A stretch of 64,000 nucleotides of DNA from Pusillimonas caeni (GTDB lineage: Bacteria; Pseudomonadota; Gammaproteobacteria; Burkholderiales; Burkholderiaceae_B): positions 124,001 through 188,000 of the forward strand of contig NZ_PDUW01000007.1 of the NCBI RefSeq assembly GCF_003545815.1, in the 5' to 3' direction. The translations under genes were made by a program, and so were the position numbers. Positions 38,269 through 47,694 of the stretch are shown piece after piece; within the stretch, counting starts at the first letter, position 1, and every line of letters starts with the position of its first letter. The notes beneath the pieces were generated by a model. The model did not search any database and was not told the DNA's origin. It worked only from the letters and a program-made list of their open reading frames with translations.

Positions 38269-39177
38269 TCATTCTTCGTGAATGCGTTCAAACCGCTGCG
38301 CCAGATAGTCGATCAGGGCGCGGATCGACGGCAGCAGCCCCCGCCGGGTCGGAAACACCGCATGAATGATCTCGCGGCGCGGAGCCCACTGCGGCACCAC
38401 CCTGACCAGAGAACCATCCGCCAGTTGATCGCTCACCATCAATAAGGGAAGCTGTACGACGCCAACGCCAGCCACCGCGGCATTGCGCAAAGCAATCATG
38501 TCGGTGGTCACGAAGCGGGGCGTGTGATGGATCGTTGCCCGCGCCCCGTCCGGTCCGAAAAGTGTCCAGGCGAAAGACCGCTGGGGCATGCCCAAGCCCA
38601 GACTAGGCAGAGCGTTGAGCTGCGCTGGCGAGGAAGGGAAGAGATGCCGTTCAACTAGCCCCCGGCTGGCGACCAGGCATTGCTCTCGGTCAGCAAGAAC
38701 CCGCATCACCAGGTCGCTGTCCTCGAGGGGCGGCGGACGCACCCGGATCGCCACATCGACGGCTTCGCCCACGACGTCGACCCGGCGGTTGCTTGCCTCG
38801 AGATGCACGACCACCTGGGGATGCAGCGCCATGAAATCGGCCAGCATTGAACCGATATGTACATGCAGCAACGCAACCGGGCAGGTCATGCGGATCACGC
38901 CCCTCGGCTCGGCTCGCGTTTCATCGATCGCTTCTTGCGCCGCTTCGGCTTCCACCAGCATCGCCTTGCAATGGTCGTAATAGGTTCGCTCGATTTCAGT
39001 TACGGCAAAGCGGCGCGTGGTGCGCTGTATCAGGCGTACGCCCAGTCTTTCTTCTAGATTGGAGATGCGCCGGCTGAGCTTGGATTTGGGCATGCCCAAT
39101 GCCCGCCCGGCGGGGGCAAAGCCTCCGTGCTCCACGGCTTGGACAAAGTAATAGAGATCGTTCAGGTCCTGCATCAT
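38269..39177 (-). CDS. LysR-family transcriptional regulator
   Basis: A protein of about 302 residues with one N-terminal LysR helix-turn-helix (LYYFVQAVEHGGFAPAGRAL ... KSKLSRRISNLEERLGVRL) and a PBP-like effector domain. It is of the CrgA/DsdC-like group often divergent from pirin or oxidoreductase genes. Possible starts are GTG at 39183 and ATG at 39177 or 39174; I used 39177. It diverges from the pirin gene across about 110 bases and most likely controls pirin and the isochorismatase-family gene. The ligand is unknown. Confidence 0.88.
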   Translation of the reverse strand: MMQDLNDLYYFVQAVEHGGFAPAGRALGMPKSKLSRRISNLEERLGVRLIQRTTRRFAVTEIERTYYDHCKAMLVEAEAAQEAIDETRAEPRGVIRMTCPVALLHVHIGSMLADFMALHPQVVVHLEASNRRVDVVGEAVDVAIRVRPPPLEDSDLVMRVLADREQCLVASRGLVERHLFPSSPAQLNALPSLGLGMPQRSFAWTLFGPDGARATIHHTPRFVTTDMIALRNAAVAGVGVVQLPLLMVSDQLADGSLVRVVPQWAPRREIIHAVFPTRRGLLPSIRALIDYLAQRFERIHEE

Positions 39178-39289
39178 GCTCACCGTTCATTAAATAGGAC
39201 TCTGATGCCCGAATTTGCACTCTACCGCTCTCATCGTACCAGAACTATCATTTCTACATAGCGCATCCAATCTCATTCCGGAGAAGATC

Positions 39290-40156
39290 ATGAAAAAGGT
39301 ACTTGGTATTTACACCGCCCCTCGGCCCCACTGGGTGGGCGACGGTTTTCCCGTGCGCTCCCTGTTCTCGTACAACAGCCACGGCAAGCAATTGAGTCCC
39401 TTCCTTCTTCTAGACTACGCAGGCCCGGCGGACTTCACACCGGCGGCCAAGCCTCGCGGTGTCGGCCAACATCCGCACCGTGGCTTCGAGACCGTGACCA
39501 TAGTCTACAAAGGAGAGGTTTCGCATCGCGACTCGACCGGCCAAGGCGGAGTCATCGGCCCCGGCGACGTGCAATGGATGACGGCGGGCGCCGGCATCCT
39601 GCACGAAGAGTTCCACTCGCCGGCCTTCAGCCGATCCGGAGGCGCTCTTGAAATGGTGCAACTCTGGGTGAACCTGCCCGCCAGGGACAAATCGACTGCG
39701 CCGAACTACCAGGCAATTTCCGACCGCGATATCCCCGCGGTTGCCTTGCCCGACGGCGCCGGTACCGCGCGGCTTATCTCAGGCGAGCTCGACGGACATA
39801 TCGGCCCGGCCCGCAGCTTCACGCCCATGAATGTCTGGGACTTGCGGCTCGCACAGGGCGGCTACACGGCCCTGACGCTGCCGGAGGGTTGGTCCACAGC
39901 GCTTGTGGTGCTGCGGGGCACGGTGCAGGTCAACGGCAGCGCGATTGCCCGCGAAGCGCAAATGGTCGTGCTGGACCGAGCCGGCCAGAACATCTCCATC
40001 GAGGCTAACAGCGACGCGTCCATATTGCTGCTCAGCGGAGAACCTATCGACGAGCCCATCGTGGGCCATGGTCCGTTCGTGATGAACAGTCAGCAGGAGA
40101 TCGTGCAGGCGATCGACGATTTCAACAGTGGCCGGTTCGGCCAGGCACGGGCCTGA
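39290..40156 (+). CDS. Pirin family protein
   Basis: A 288-residue bicupin. The metal ligands are visible in the N-terminal cupin: HPHRG supplies two histidines near residues 61-63, and HEEF about 45 residues later supplies His and Glu. The C-terminal cupin starts near residue 170. Bacterial pirins act as quercetin 2,3-dioxygenases or redox-sensing partners of other proteins. ATG at 39290 has GGAGAAG upstream. The neighbouring isochorismatase-family gene is 71 bases downstream, past two perfect hairpins. Confidence 0.9.
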   Translation: MKKVLGIYTAPRPHWVGDGFPVRSLFSYNSHGKQLSPFLLLDYAGPADFTPAAKPRGVGQHPHRGFETVTIVYKGEVSHRDSTGQGGVIGPGDVQWMTAGAGILHEEFHSPAFSRSGGALEMVQLWVNLPARDKSTAPNYQAISDRDIPAVALPDGAGTARLISGELDGHIGPARSFTPMNVWDLRLAQGGYTALTLPEGWSTALVVLRGTVQVNGSAIAREAQMVVLDRAGQNISIEANSDASILLLSGEPIDEPIVGHGPFVMNSQQEIVQAIDDFNSGRFGQARA

Positions 40157-40163
40157 GCAAGCC

Positions 40164-40208
40164 TCCGGCCGCCTGCAGGCGGCCGGACAACTCGGGTGCG
40201 ACGCACCC
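40164..40208 (+). repeat. Two adjacent perfect hairpins between pirin and isochorismatase genes
   Basis: A 24-base perfect palindrome built from CCGGCCGCC and GGCGGCCGG fills 40164-40187. A second hairpin follows at 40194-40208, arms GGGTGCG and CGCACCC around a single A. There is no T-run, so they are not a classic terminator. They could be mRNA-stabilising or processing elements in a two-gene transcript. Confidence 0.55.
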
Positions 40209-40227
40209 AACCCTCAAGGAGAAAGCC

Positions 40228-40905
40228 ATGAGCACACCAGCCAACTTCGGCGACCAGCGCCCCGCCATTGATCCCAACGACGCCGTAATGCTGCTGATCG
40301 ACCACCAGAGCGGCCTCTTTCAAACCGTCGGCGACATGCCGATGCCTGAACTACGCGCTCGCGCGGGCGTCCTTGCCAAGATAGCGGCCTTGTCCAAATT
40401 GCCGGTCATCACCACTGCCTCGGTGCCGCAGGGGCCGAACGGGCCGCTGATCCCGGAAATCCACCAGAACGCTCCCCATGCCCAGTACGTGGCGCGCAAG
40501 GGCGAGATCAACGCCTGGGACAATCCGGACTTCGTCGCCGCCGTGAAGGCGACGGGACGCAAGACCCTCATTATCGCGGGCACCATCACGAGCGTCTGCA
40601 TGGCCTTTCCTTCGGTCAGCGCGGTGGCCGAGGGCTACAAGGTGTTCGCCGTGATCGACGCCTCCGGCACTTACAGCAAAATGGCCCAGGAAATCACCTT
40701 GGCGAGAGTCGTGCAGGCGGGCGTGGTGCCGATGGATACCGCCGCAGTCGCCGCTGAGCTGCAAAAGACCTGGAATCGCGAGGATGCGCAGGAATGGGCC
40801 GAGATCTATACCAAAATATTCCCGGCCTACCAATTGCTGATCGAGAGCTACGCCAAAGCGCAGGACGTGGTCAAGAATAACGAAACGCTCGACTCGATGC
40901 GCTGA
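40228..40905 (+). CDS. Isochorismatase-family cysteine hydrolase (YcaC-like)
   Basis: A 225-residue enzyme with the family fold. The catalytic triad is visible as Asp in [10 protein letters not shown], Lys in [10 protein letters not shown] and Cys in [15 protein letters not shown]. The DNPDF stretch and length fit the YcaC/nicotinamidase-like subgroup rather than true isochorismatase. A GGAGAAAG ribosome-binding site precedes the ATG. Together with pirin and the LysR regulator it is a common trio in betaproteobacteria; substrate not established. Confidence 0.88.
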   Translation: MSTPANFGDQRPAIDPNDAVMLLIDHQSGLFQTVGDMPMPELRARAGVLAKIAALSKLPVITTASVPQGPNGPLIPEIHQNAPHAQYVARKGEINAWDNPDFVAAVKATGRKTLIIAGTITSVCMAFPSVSAVAEGYKVFAVIDASGTYSKMAQEITLARVVQAGVVPMDTAAVAAELQKTWNREDAQEWAEIYTKIFPAYQLLIESYAKAQDVVKNNETLDSMR

Positions 40906-40927
40906 AGCCGTGCGGGTTCCACATCGT

Positions 40928-40964
40928 GCCACCCGGCGTATGCGCGCCGGGTAGCATTTTTTAT
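40928..40964 (+). terminator. Rho-independent terminator after the isochorismatase-family gene
   Basis: Arms ACCCGGCG (40931-40938) and CGCCGGGT (40945-40952) followed by AGCATTTTTTATT. It closes the pirin transcript. Confidence 0.85.
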
Positions 40965-41074
40965 TCGGCACGGCCCGGCGCCGGCCGGCCGCGGCGAGGC
41001 TTTCAGGTTATAGTTTTCGACATCGCAACGCCACTCGCCCACCGCCTTTCCGCAAACGCCGACCACACGCACCG

Positions 41075-42046
41075 ATGTCCGAAACCAAGCCCATCCTCCT
41101 GCAGCTTCTCGCCCTGCCCATCCTGCCCGATGCGCAGAAACGCCTGGAAAAGCGCTACCATTGCCTTCGCCTATGGGAGGCCGAGGACCCGAACCGGCTG
41201 ATGCGCGACCATGGCGGGCAGGTCGAAGTGCTGATCGCCAGCGCCTTCCACCCCGCCCGGGCGGCCCTGATCGATCAGCTTCCCGAACTCAAGGCGATCT
41301 GCAGCCTGGGCGTGGGCTACGACAGCATAGACGTCGAGCACGCGCATGCGCGCGGCATCCAGGTCAGCAACACGCCCGACGTCCTGAACGATTGCGTGGC
41401 CGACCTCGCCTGGGGCCTGATCCTGGCCACGATGCGCGGCATGGGCCGGGCCGAGCGCTTCGTGCGCGAAGGCAAATGGGAAAACCAGCTTGCGTCCCTG
41501 CCGCTGGGCAAGCGCGTGACGGGCAAGCGGCTGGGCATCGTCGGCCTGGGCCGGGTGGGCCTGGCCGTGGCGCAGCGCGCGTCAGGCTTCGCCATGGACT
41601 TGCGCTATCACAACCGCCGGCCCCGCGCCGACGTGGCCTGGACTTACGAGAGCGATCTGCTCGCCCTGGCGGCCTGGTCCGACATTCTCGTGGTGGCCAC
41701 CGTGGGCGGCCCGGACACGCGGCATCTGATCGACCGCCGGGTGCTGGAGGCCTTGGGCCCGGAAGGCGTGCTGATCAATGTGGCGCGCGGTTCCGTCGTG
41801 GACGAAAAAGCGCTGATCGAAGCGCTGGAAAGCGGGCTCATCGCCGGTGCGGGCCTGGACGTGTTCGAGTCCGAACCTCATGTGCCCGACGCGCTCAAGG
41901 CGCTGGACAACGCCGTGTTGATGCCCCACATCGCCAGCGCCACCCTGGAGACCCGGCAAGCCATGGTCAATCTGCTGGTCGAGAATGCCGAATCCTATGC
42001 GCGCAGCGGCAAGGTGCTGACTCCCGTGCCGCGCTCCGTGACCTGA
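41075..42046 (+). CDS. D-2-hydroxyacid dehydrogenase (glyoxylate/hydroxypyruvate reductase-like)
   Basis: A 323-residue NAD(P)H-dependent enzyme. The Rossmann motif is GLGRVG in LGIVGLGRVGLAVAQRA (near residue 150). The catalytic Arg is in NVARGSVVDE, the Glu in DVFESEPHVPD and the His in MPHIASAT. Cofactor-loop residues HNRRPRAD after the second strand, with two arginines, suggest NADPH. It probably reduces glyoxylate, hydroxypyruvate or a related keto acid. It stands alone between two terminator-like elements. Confidence 0.88.
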   Translation: MSETKPILLQLLALPILPDAQKRLEKRYHCLRLWEAEDPNRLMRDHGGQVEVLIASAFHPARAALIDQLPELKAICSLGVGYDSIDVEHAHARGIQVSNTPDVLNDCVADLAWGLILATMRGMGRAERFVREGKWENQLASLPLGKRVTGKRLGIVGLGRVGLAVAQRASGFAMDLRYHNRRPRADVAWTYESDLLALAAWSDILVVATVGGPDTRHLIDRRVLEALGPEGVLINVARGSVVDEKALIEALESGLIAGAGLDVFESEPHVPDALKALDNAVLMPHIASATLETRQAMVNLLVENAESYARSGKVLTPVPRSVT

Positions 42047-42078
42047 ACGCCGCCCTGGCGCCGCCGGCCGCCGGCAAT

Positions 42079-42104
42079 AAAAAAGCCCGGTCAGCCCGGG
42101 CGCA
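42079..42104 (-). terminator. Terminator overlapping the end of the DUF3579 gene
   Basis: On the minus strand the arms GCCCGG and CCGGGC are followed by TTTTTTATT. The hairpin overlaps the last codons and stop of the DUF3579 gene. Confidence 0.75.
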
Positions 42105-42417
42105 TTCGTGTGGGAATTTCCCTTTCGCTTGTTCGTAAATCGTTGTCCCGGGCAAACTCTTCGACAAAGTTCCAGGCCAGGGGCTCGAGCTGGCGCAGGC
42201 GGCGGTCCACGACGACGCAGCGCACGCCTTCGATGAAGGTGGGCACGACGTAGGGAGAATAGCTGAGCGGTCCGCCGCCCGAGCCTTCGGGTCGAAAGGG
42301 GGACATGACTCCCGCCAGGCGCTCGGCCCAGTCGCTGGGCCGAAAGCGTTGCCCTGCCTGGGTAACGCCATGAATGATGAATTGCCTGATCAGGCCCTGC
42401 TGTTGATCTTCCGACAT
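42091..42417 (-). CDS. DUF3579 family protein
   Basis: A 108-residue protein. GLIRQFIIHGVTQAGQRFRP and DWAERLAGVMSPF match the DUF3579 family, followed by SYSPYVVPTFIEGVRCVVVD and LEPLAWNFVEEFARDNDL. The family is betaproteobacterial, usually beside argF, with no assigned function. ATG at 42417 (MSEDQQQ). The frame extends further upstream but that part is the GC-rich repeat, not protein. It is divergent from argF with repeats in between. Confidence 0.82.
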   Translation of the reverse strand: MSEDQQQGLIRQFIIHGVTQAGQRFRPSDWAERLAGVMSPFRPEGSGGGPLSYSPYVVPTFIEGVRCVVVDRRLRQLEPLAWNFVEEFARDNDLRTSEREIPTRMRPG

Positions 42418-42440
42418 GCTTAACCCGCAAACTGAACAAA

Positions 42441-42550
42441 ATGCCCCCACGCCGCGCAGGCTCGCGCCTGCTTGCTGCCCCCCGAGGGGGCTTTTTTGCC
42501 TTGGGGCGGCCCGGCGGCAAAAATGCCCCCACGCCGCGCAGGCTCGCGCC
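42441..42550. repeat. Pair of 28-base direct repeats upstream of argF
   Basis: An identical 28-base unit beginning ATGCCCCCACGCC and ending GGCTCGCGCC occurs at 42441-42468 and 42523-42550, 82 bases apart. Between them is a hairpin GCCCCC CGA GGGGGC with a T-run. A diverged third copy lies downstream of argF (43639-43700). This looks like an interspersed intergenic repeat of the host. Confidence 0.75.
42474..42497 (+). terminator. Terminator-like hairpin within the argF upstream repeat
   Basis: Arms GCCCCC (42477-42482) and GGGGGC (42486-42491), loop CGA, then six T. No gene on the plus strand ends just before it, so its role is unclear; it may be part of the repeat element. Confidence 0.5.
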
Positions 42551-42641
42551 ATTGGGCTGCCGGCCCCGGCGTCATAATCGCAGCGCTGCGCGAAGATTGT
42601 ATATGATAGCTACAATAGTCGTCTTTGATCCAAGGCTTAAC

Positions 42642-43577
42642 ATGTCCCAGCAACAGCAAACGGGCCCCTTGCGGCATTTTCTGCAGTTTCGCGACTTCAC
42701 CAAAGAAGAAATCCTGTACCTGTTCGAACGAGCAAAACTCATCAAGGACAAGTTCAAGCGTTACGAGCCGCATCGCCCCTTGCACGACCGCAACCTGGCC
42801 ATGGTGTTCGAGAAGGCCAGCACGCGCACCCGGGTTTCGTTCGAGGCGGGCATGTACCAGATGGGCGGCTCGGTCATCCACCTGACCACGGGCGATTCTC
42901 AACTGGGCCGTTCTGAACCCATCGAGGACACCGCGCGCGTCATTTCACGCATGGTCGACCTGGTCATGATCCGCACCTTCGAGCAGACGCGCATCGAGCG
43001 CTTTGCCGCCCATTCGCGCGTGCCGGTCATCAACGGGCTCACCAACGAATATCACCCCTGCCAGATCCTGGCCGACATCTTCACCTTCATCGAGCACTCG
43101 GGTCCCGTCGAGGGCAGGACGGTGGCCTGGATCGGCGACGCCAACAATATGGCCTACACCTGGCTGCAGGCGGCCGAGATCCTGGGCTTCACCCTGCATG
43201 TGTCCGCGCCCAAGGGCTATCAGCTGGAATTCGCCCGCGTCGGCCAGCCACCCGCCCGGGTGCTGCGCCAGTTCGACGACCCGCTGGAAGCCTGCCGCGG
43301 CGCCCACCTGGTCACCACCGACGTCTGGACCAGCATGGGCTACGAGGACGAAAACGAGGCGCGCCGCAAGGCCTTCGCCAACTGGTGCGTCGACGCCGAG
43401 ATGATGGCCGCGGCCGACCCCGCCGCCCTCTTCATGCACTGCCTGCCCGCCCATCGCGGCGAGGAAGTCAGCGCAGACGTCATCGACGGCCCGCAAAGCG
43501 TGGTCTGGGACGAGGCCGAAAACCGCATGCACGTGCAGAAGGCGCTGATGGAGTTCCTGCTGCTGGGACACTTGTAG
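42642..43577 (+). CDS. argF: Ornithine carbamoyltransferase
   Basis: A 311-residue enzyme making citrulline from ornithine and carbamoyl phosphate in arginine synthesis. Signature motifs are STRTR (carbamoyl phosphate binding, near residue 56), HPCQILAD, and HCLPAHRGEEV containing the catalytic Cys for ornithine binding. ATG at 42642 with only a weak ribosome-binding site. It converges on argG, whose product uses citrulline next, with repeats on both flanks. Confidence 0.97.
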   Translation: MSQQQQTGPLRHFLQFRDFTKEEILYLFERAKLIKDKFKRYEPHRPLHDRNLAMVFEKASTRTRVSFEAGMYQMGGSVIHLTTGDSQLGRSEPIEDTARVISRMVDLVMIRTFEQTRIERFAAHSRVPVINGLTNEYHPCQILADIFTFIEHSGPVEGRTVAWIGDANNMAYTWLQAAEILGFTLHVSAPKGYQLEFARVGQPPARVLRQFDDPLEACRGAHLVTTDVWTSMGYEDENEARRKAFANWCVDAEMMAAADPAALFMHCLPAHRGEEVSADVIDGPQSVVWDEAENRMHVQKALMEFLLLGHL

Positions 43578-43638
43578 GCCTCTGGCGCCGATGCCGGACC
43601 GCGGCGAGCATGGCCAGCTGACATCTGAACAGTAAAAA

Positions 43639-43700
43639 GCCCCCACGCCGCTCAGGCTGCGCCTCCTTGCTGCTCCAAAAGGGGGCCTTTTTTGCCGGGG
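43639..43700. repeat. Diverged copy of the argF-flanking repeat
   Basis: The unit begins GCCCCCACGCCG and continues with a Leu-like GCTCAGGCTGCGCC before TTGCTGCTCC and a GGGGGC-TTTTTT tail. It shares its first 12 bases and general layout with the two copies upstream of argF. The outer arms GCCCCC and GGGGGC can pair and are followed by a T-run. Confidence 0.65.
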
Positions 43701-43724
43701 GCGCCGAGCCTTGGGACGGCCCGG

Positions 43725-43759
43725 CGGTAAAGGCCCAGCGGTAAAGGCCCAGCGGTAAA
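43725..43759. repeat. 14-base tandem repeat, 2.5 copies
   Basis: The unit CGGTAAAGGCCCAG is repeated exactly at 43725-43738 and 43739-43752, then CGGTAAA begins a third copy. It joins the GC-rich repeat to the argF/argG terminator. A replication-slippage product is likely; the copy number may vary between strains. Confidence 0.85.
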
Positions 43760-43787
43760 AAGAGCCGCTTGATAGCGGCTCTTTTTG
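43757..43787. terminator. Bidirectional terminator between argF and argG
   Basis: Arms AGAGCCGC (43761-43768) and GCGGCTCT (43775-43782), flanked by A5 on the left and T5 on the right, so it can stop transcription from both convergent genes. Confidence 0.85.
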
Positions 43788-43846
43788 CATCTTGTCGCGC
43801 CGTCGTGCCCCGGCGCCTACGACGGGCCGGACCCGATCGCGACAGC

Positions 43847-46035
<2,189 letters not shown>

Positions 46036-46067
46036 ACGGCAAGCATACACGGCGGCAAATGTTTTGC

Positions 46068-46073
46068 TAAAAT
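46068..46073 (+). promoter_or_regulatory. Possible -10 box for tRNA-Ala
   Basis: TAAAAT stands 11 bases before the tRNA gene. The -35 region (about 46045-46050) is a poor match. Given only as the likeliest promoter position. Confidence 0.35.
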
Positions 46074-46084
46074 ACTTTGCTTTC

Positions 46085-46160
<76 letters not shown>

Positions 46161-46167
46161 GAATGCC

Positions 46168-46210
46168 AAGGGCAAATGCTTGATATCACTAAGCATTTGC
46201 CCTTTTTTAT
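46168..46210 (+). terminator. Terminator after tRNA-Ala
   Basis: Perfect 14-base arms AAGGGCAAATGCTT and AAGCATTTGCCCTT around a nine-base loop, then T-rich sequence. One of the strongest hairpins in the window. Confidence 0.9.
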
Positions 46211-46449
46211 TGGCCCTTTTTTATGCTCAAGTCGGCTTTTTCGAGTCCGACCGCCCTGCCAAAGCAGCTTGCCATCCGGCGGCGTCCAGCGTTTTCGCCC
46301 TTGCCGAAAGAACTCCGGACCAGGGATCGAACGGGCATCATCAACCGGGACCATTTTCTTGTTATGCTCGTTGCATGCGGCCTGGACGCAAGCGCACGCT
46401 CCAAGCTGGGTAGATCCCACAGAGAATATTGCACAAGGGGGGTAGAGAA

Positions 46450-47466
46450 ATGCCGACACACCGTCCAAGTCTGTTTCTGGCCGCCCGCAAGGCCGCCATT
46501 TCTGCGCTTGCCGTGCTGGCACTGGCCAGCGCTCCGCCTCTGGCGGCAGCCGAACCCCTGAGCATTACCCTGCTGGGCACCGGCAGCCCCGCTCCCAACG
46601 CCACCCGCTTCAGCCAGTCGATACTGGTCGAGGCGGGGTCGGACAAATACCTGATCGACCTGGGGCGCGGCGTGACGATCCGGCTGTCGCAATTGGGGAT
46701 TCCCATGCGCAAAATCACGGCCAGCTTCATCACCCACTCTCATTCGGACCATTTGAACGGCCTGGCCGACTTCTGGATGACGGGCTGGATCGGCACGGGA
46801 TACGGCGGCCGCACCACGCCCATGGTGCTGTACGGCCCCCGAGGCACCGAAGCCATGGCCAAGCATCTCGAAATGGCGTTTGCGGAAAATACCCGCATCC
46901 GCCATGCGGATGAAAAAGAGCCGCTCTCAGGCATCGAAATCGACGCTCACGATATCGCGGGCGGATTCAGCTACGAGCACAATGGCGTCAAGATCACCGC
47001 TTTCGACTCTCATCACGGCGATCTGATCAAGCCCAATTTCGGCTACGTCATCGAATACGACGGCAAGAAGGCGGTGATCAGCGGCGACACGACTTACGAC
47101 GAGAAAGTGGCCCGGGCCGGCAAGGACGCCGACCTGCTGCTGCACGAGGTGGCTTATATCTCGGAGGAGTTGATCAAAGAGCAGCCGGTCTACAAAGCGG
47201 TGGCCGAACACCATACCTCTCCCGAAGAAGCGGGCAGGATCTTCGATCAGGCAAAGCCCAAACTCGCTGCATTCACACACTTGGTCGTCCGGCTGGCCGG
47301 CGAGCAGCTCGATCTGCCGGCAAGCAATGTCCTGCTCGAAAACGTGGGCAAGACTTACGCGGGCCCGGTGGTGGTGGGCGAAGACCTGATGCGTTTTGTG
47401 ATCGACGACGACGCGATCGTCGTCAATGGCTACAAGGGACAGTACGGTTTCAGGATCAAACGCTGA
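46450..47466 (+). CDS. Exported metallo-beta-lactamase fold hydrolase (RNase Z/AtsA-like)
   Basis: A 338-residue protein with a Sec signal peptide (basic MPTHRPSLFLAARKAA, then AISALAVLALASAPPLAAAEP), so probably periplasmic. After it ITLLGTGSPAPNATRFSQS and SFITHSHSDHLNGLADF place it in the RNase Z / arylsulfatase AtsA branch of the fold. The HxHxDH site is intact, with later metal ligands in ISGDTTYDE and AVAEHHTS. An export signal rules out tRNA processing as a role; an ester- or sulfate-hydrolysing role is likelier. ATG at 46450 follows a G-rich ribosome-binding site. Confidence 0.85.
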   Translation: MPTHRPSLFLAARKAAISALAVLALASAPPLAAAEPLSITLLGTGSPAPNATRFSQSILVEAGSDKYLIDLGRGVTIRLSQLGIPMRKITASFITHSHSDHLNGLADFWMTGWIGTGYGGRTTPMVLYGPRGTEAMAKHLEMAFAENTRIRHADEKEPLSGIEIDAHDIAGGFSYEHNGVKITAFDSHHGDLIKPNFGYVIEYDGKKAVISGDTTYDEKVARAGKDADLLLHEVAYISEELIKEQPVYKAVAEHHTSPEEAGRIFDQAKPKLAAFTHLVVRLAGEQLDLPASNVLLENVGKTYAGPVVVGEDLMRFVIDDDAIVVNGYKGQYGFRIKR

Positions 47467-47636
47467 CGCTTTCTTTCTGAACACGCCGGCGACACACAGT
47501 TGGCGTCCAACGCCTTGATTGGCGAGTTCGGCATCGCGCCCGGCCGTTGTTGTCCAGCTGCTTCTTGCCGGCACAGTTACAAAGTAGTTTTTGCCAAGTC
47601 TGTCCAAATATGACAAAGTATTTTCCGCCTCGCCGG

Positions 47637-47657
47637 CGGCGCCGTTTTGCGGCGCCG
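47637..47657. repeat. GC hairpin upstream of the clostripain-like gene
   Basis: The eight-base palindrome CGGCGCCG occurs twice around TTTTG, forming a hairpin about 38 bases before the start codon. No T-run follows. It may be local symmetry or a leader structure. Confidence 0.4.
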
Positions 47658-47694
47658 GGCTGCGCGGTTGAACTTCTGAAAAAGGCAAGAACTC

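Noticed and set aside
42441-43700. CRISPR array made of the argF-flanking repeats
   Set aside because: Only two exact copies plus one diverged copy, unequal spacing with a gene in between, and no cas genes.
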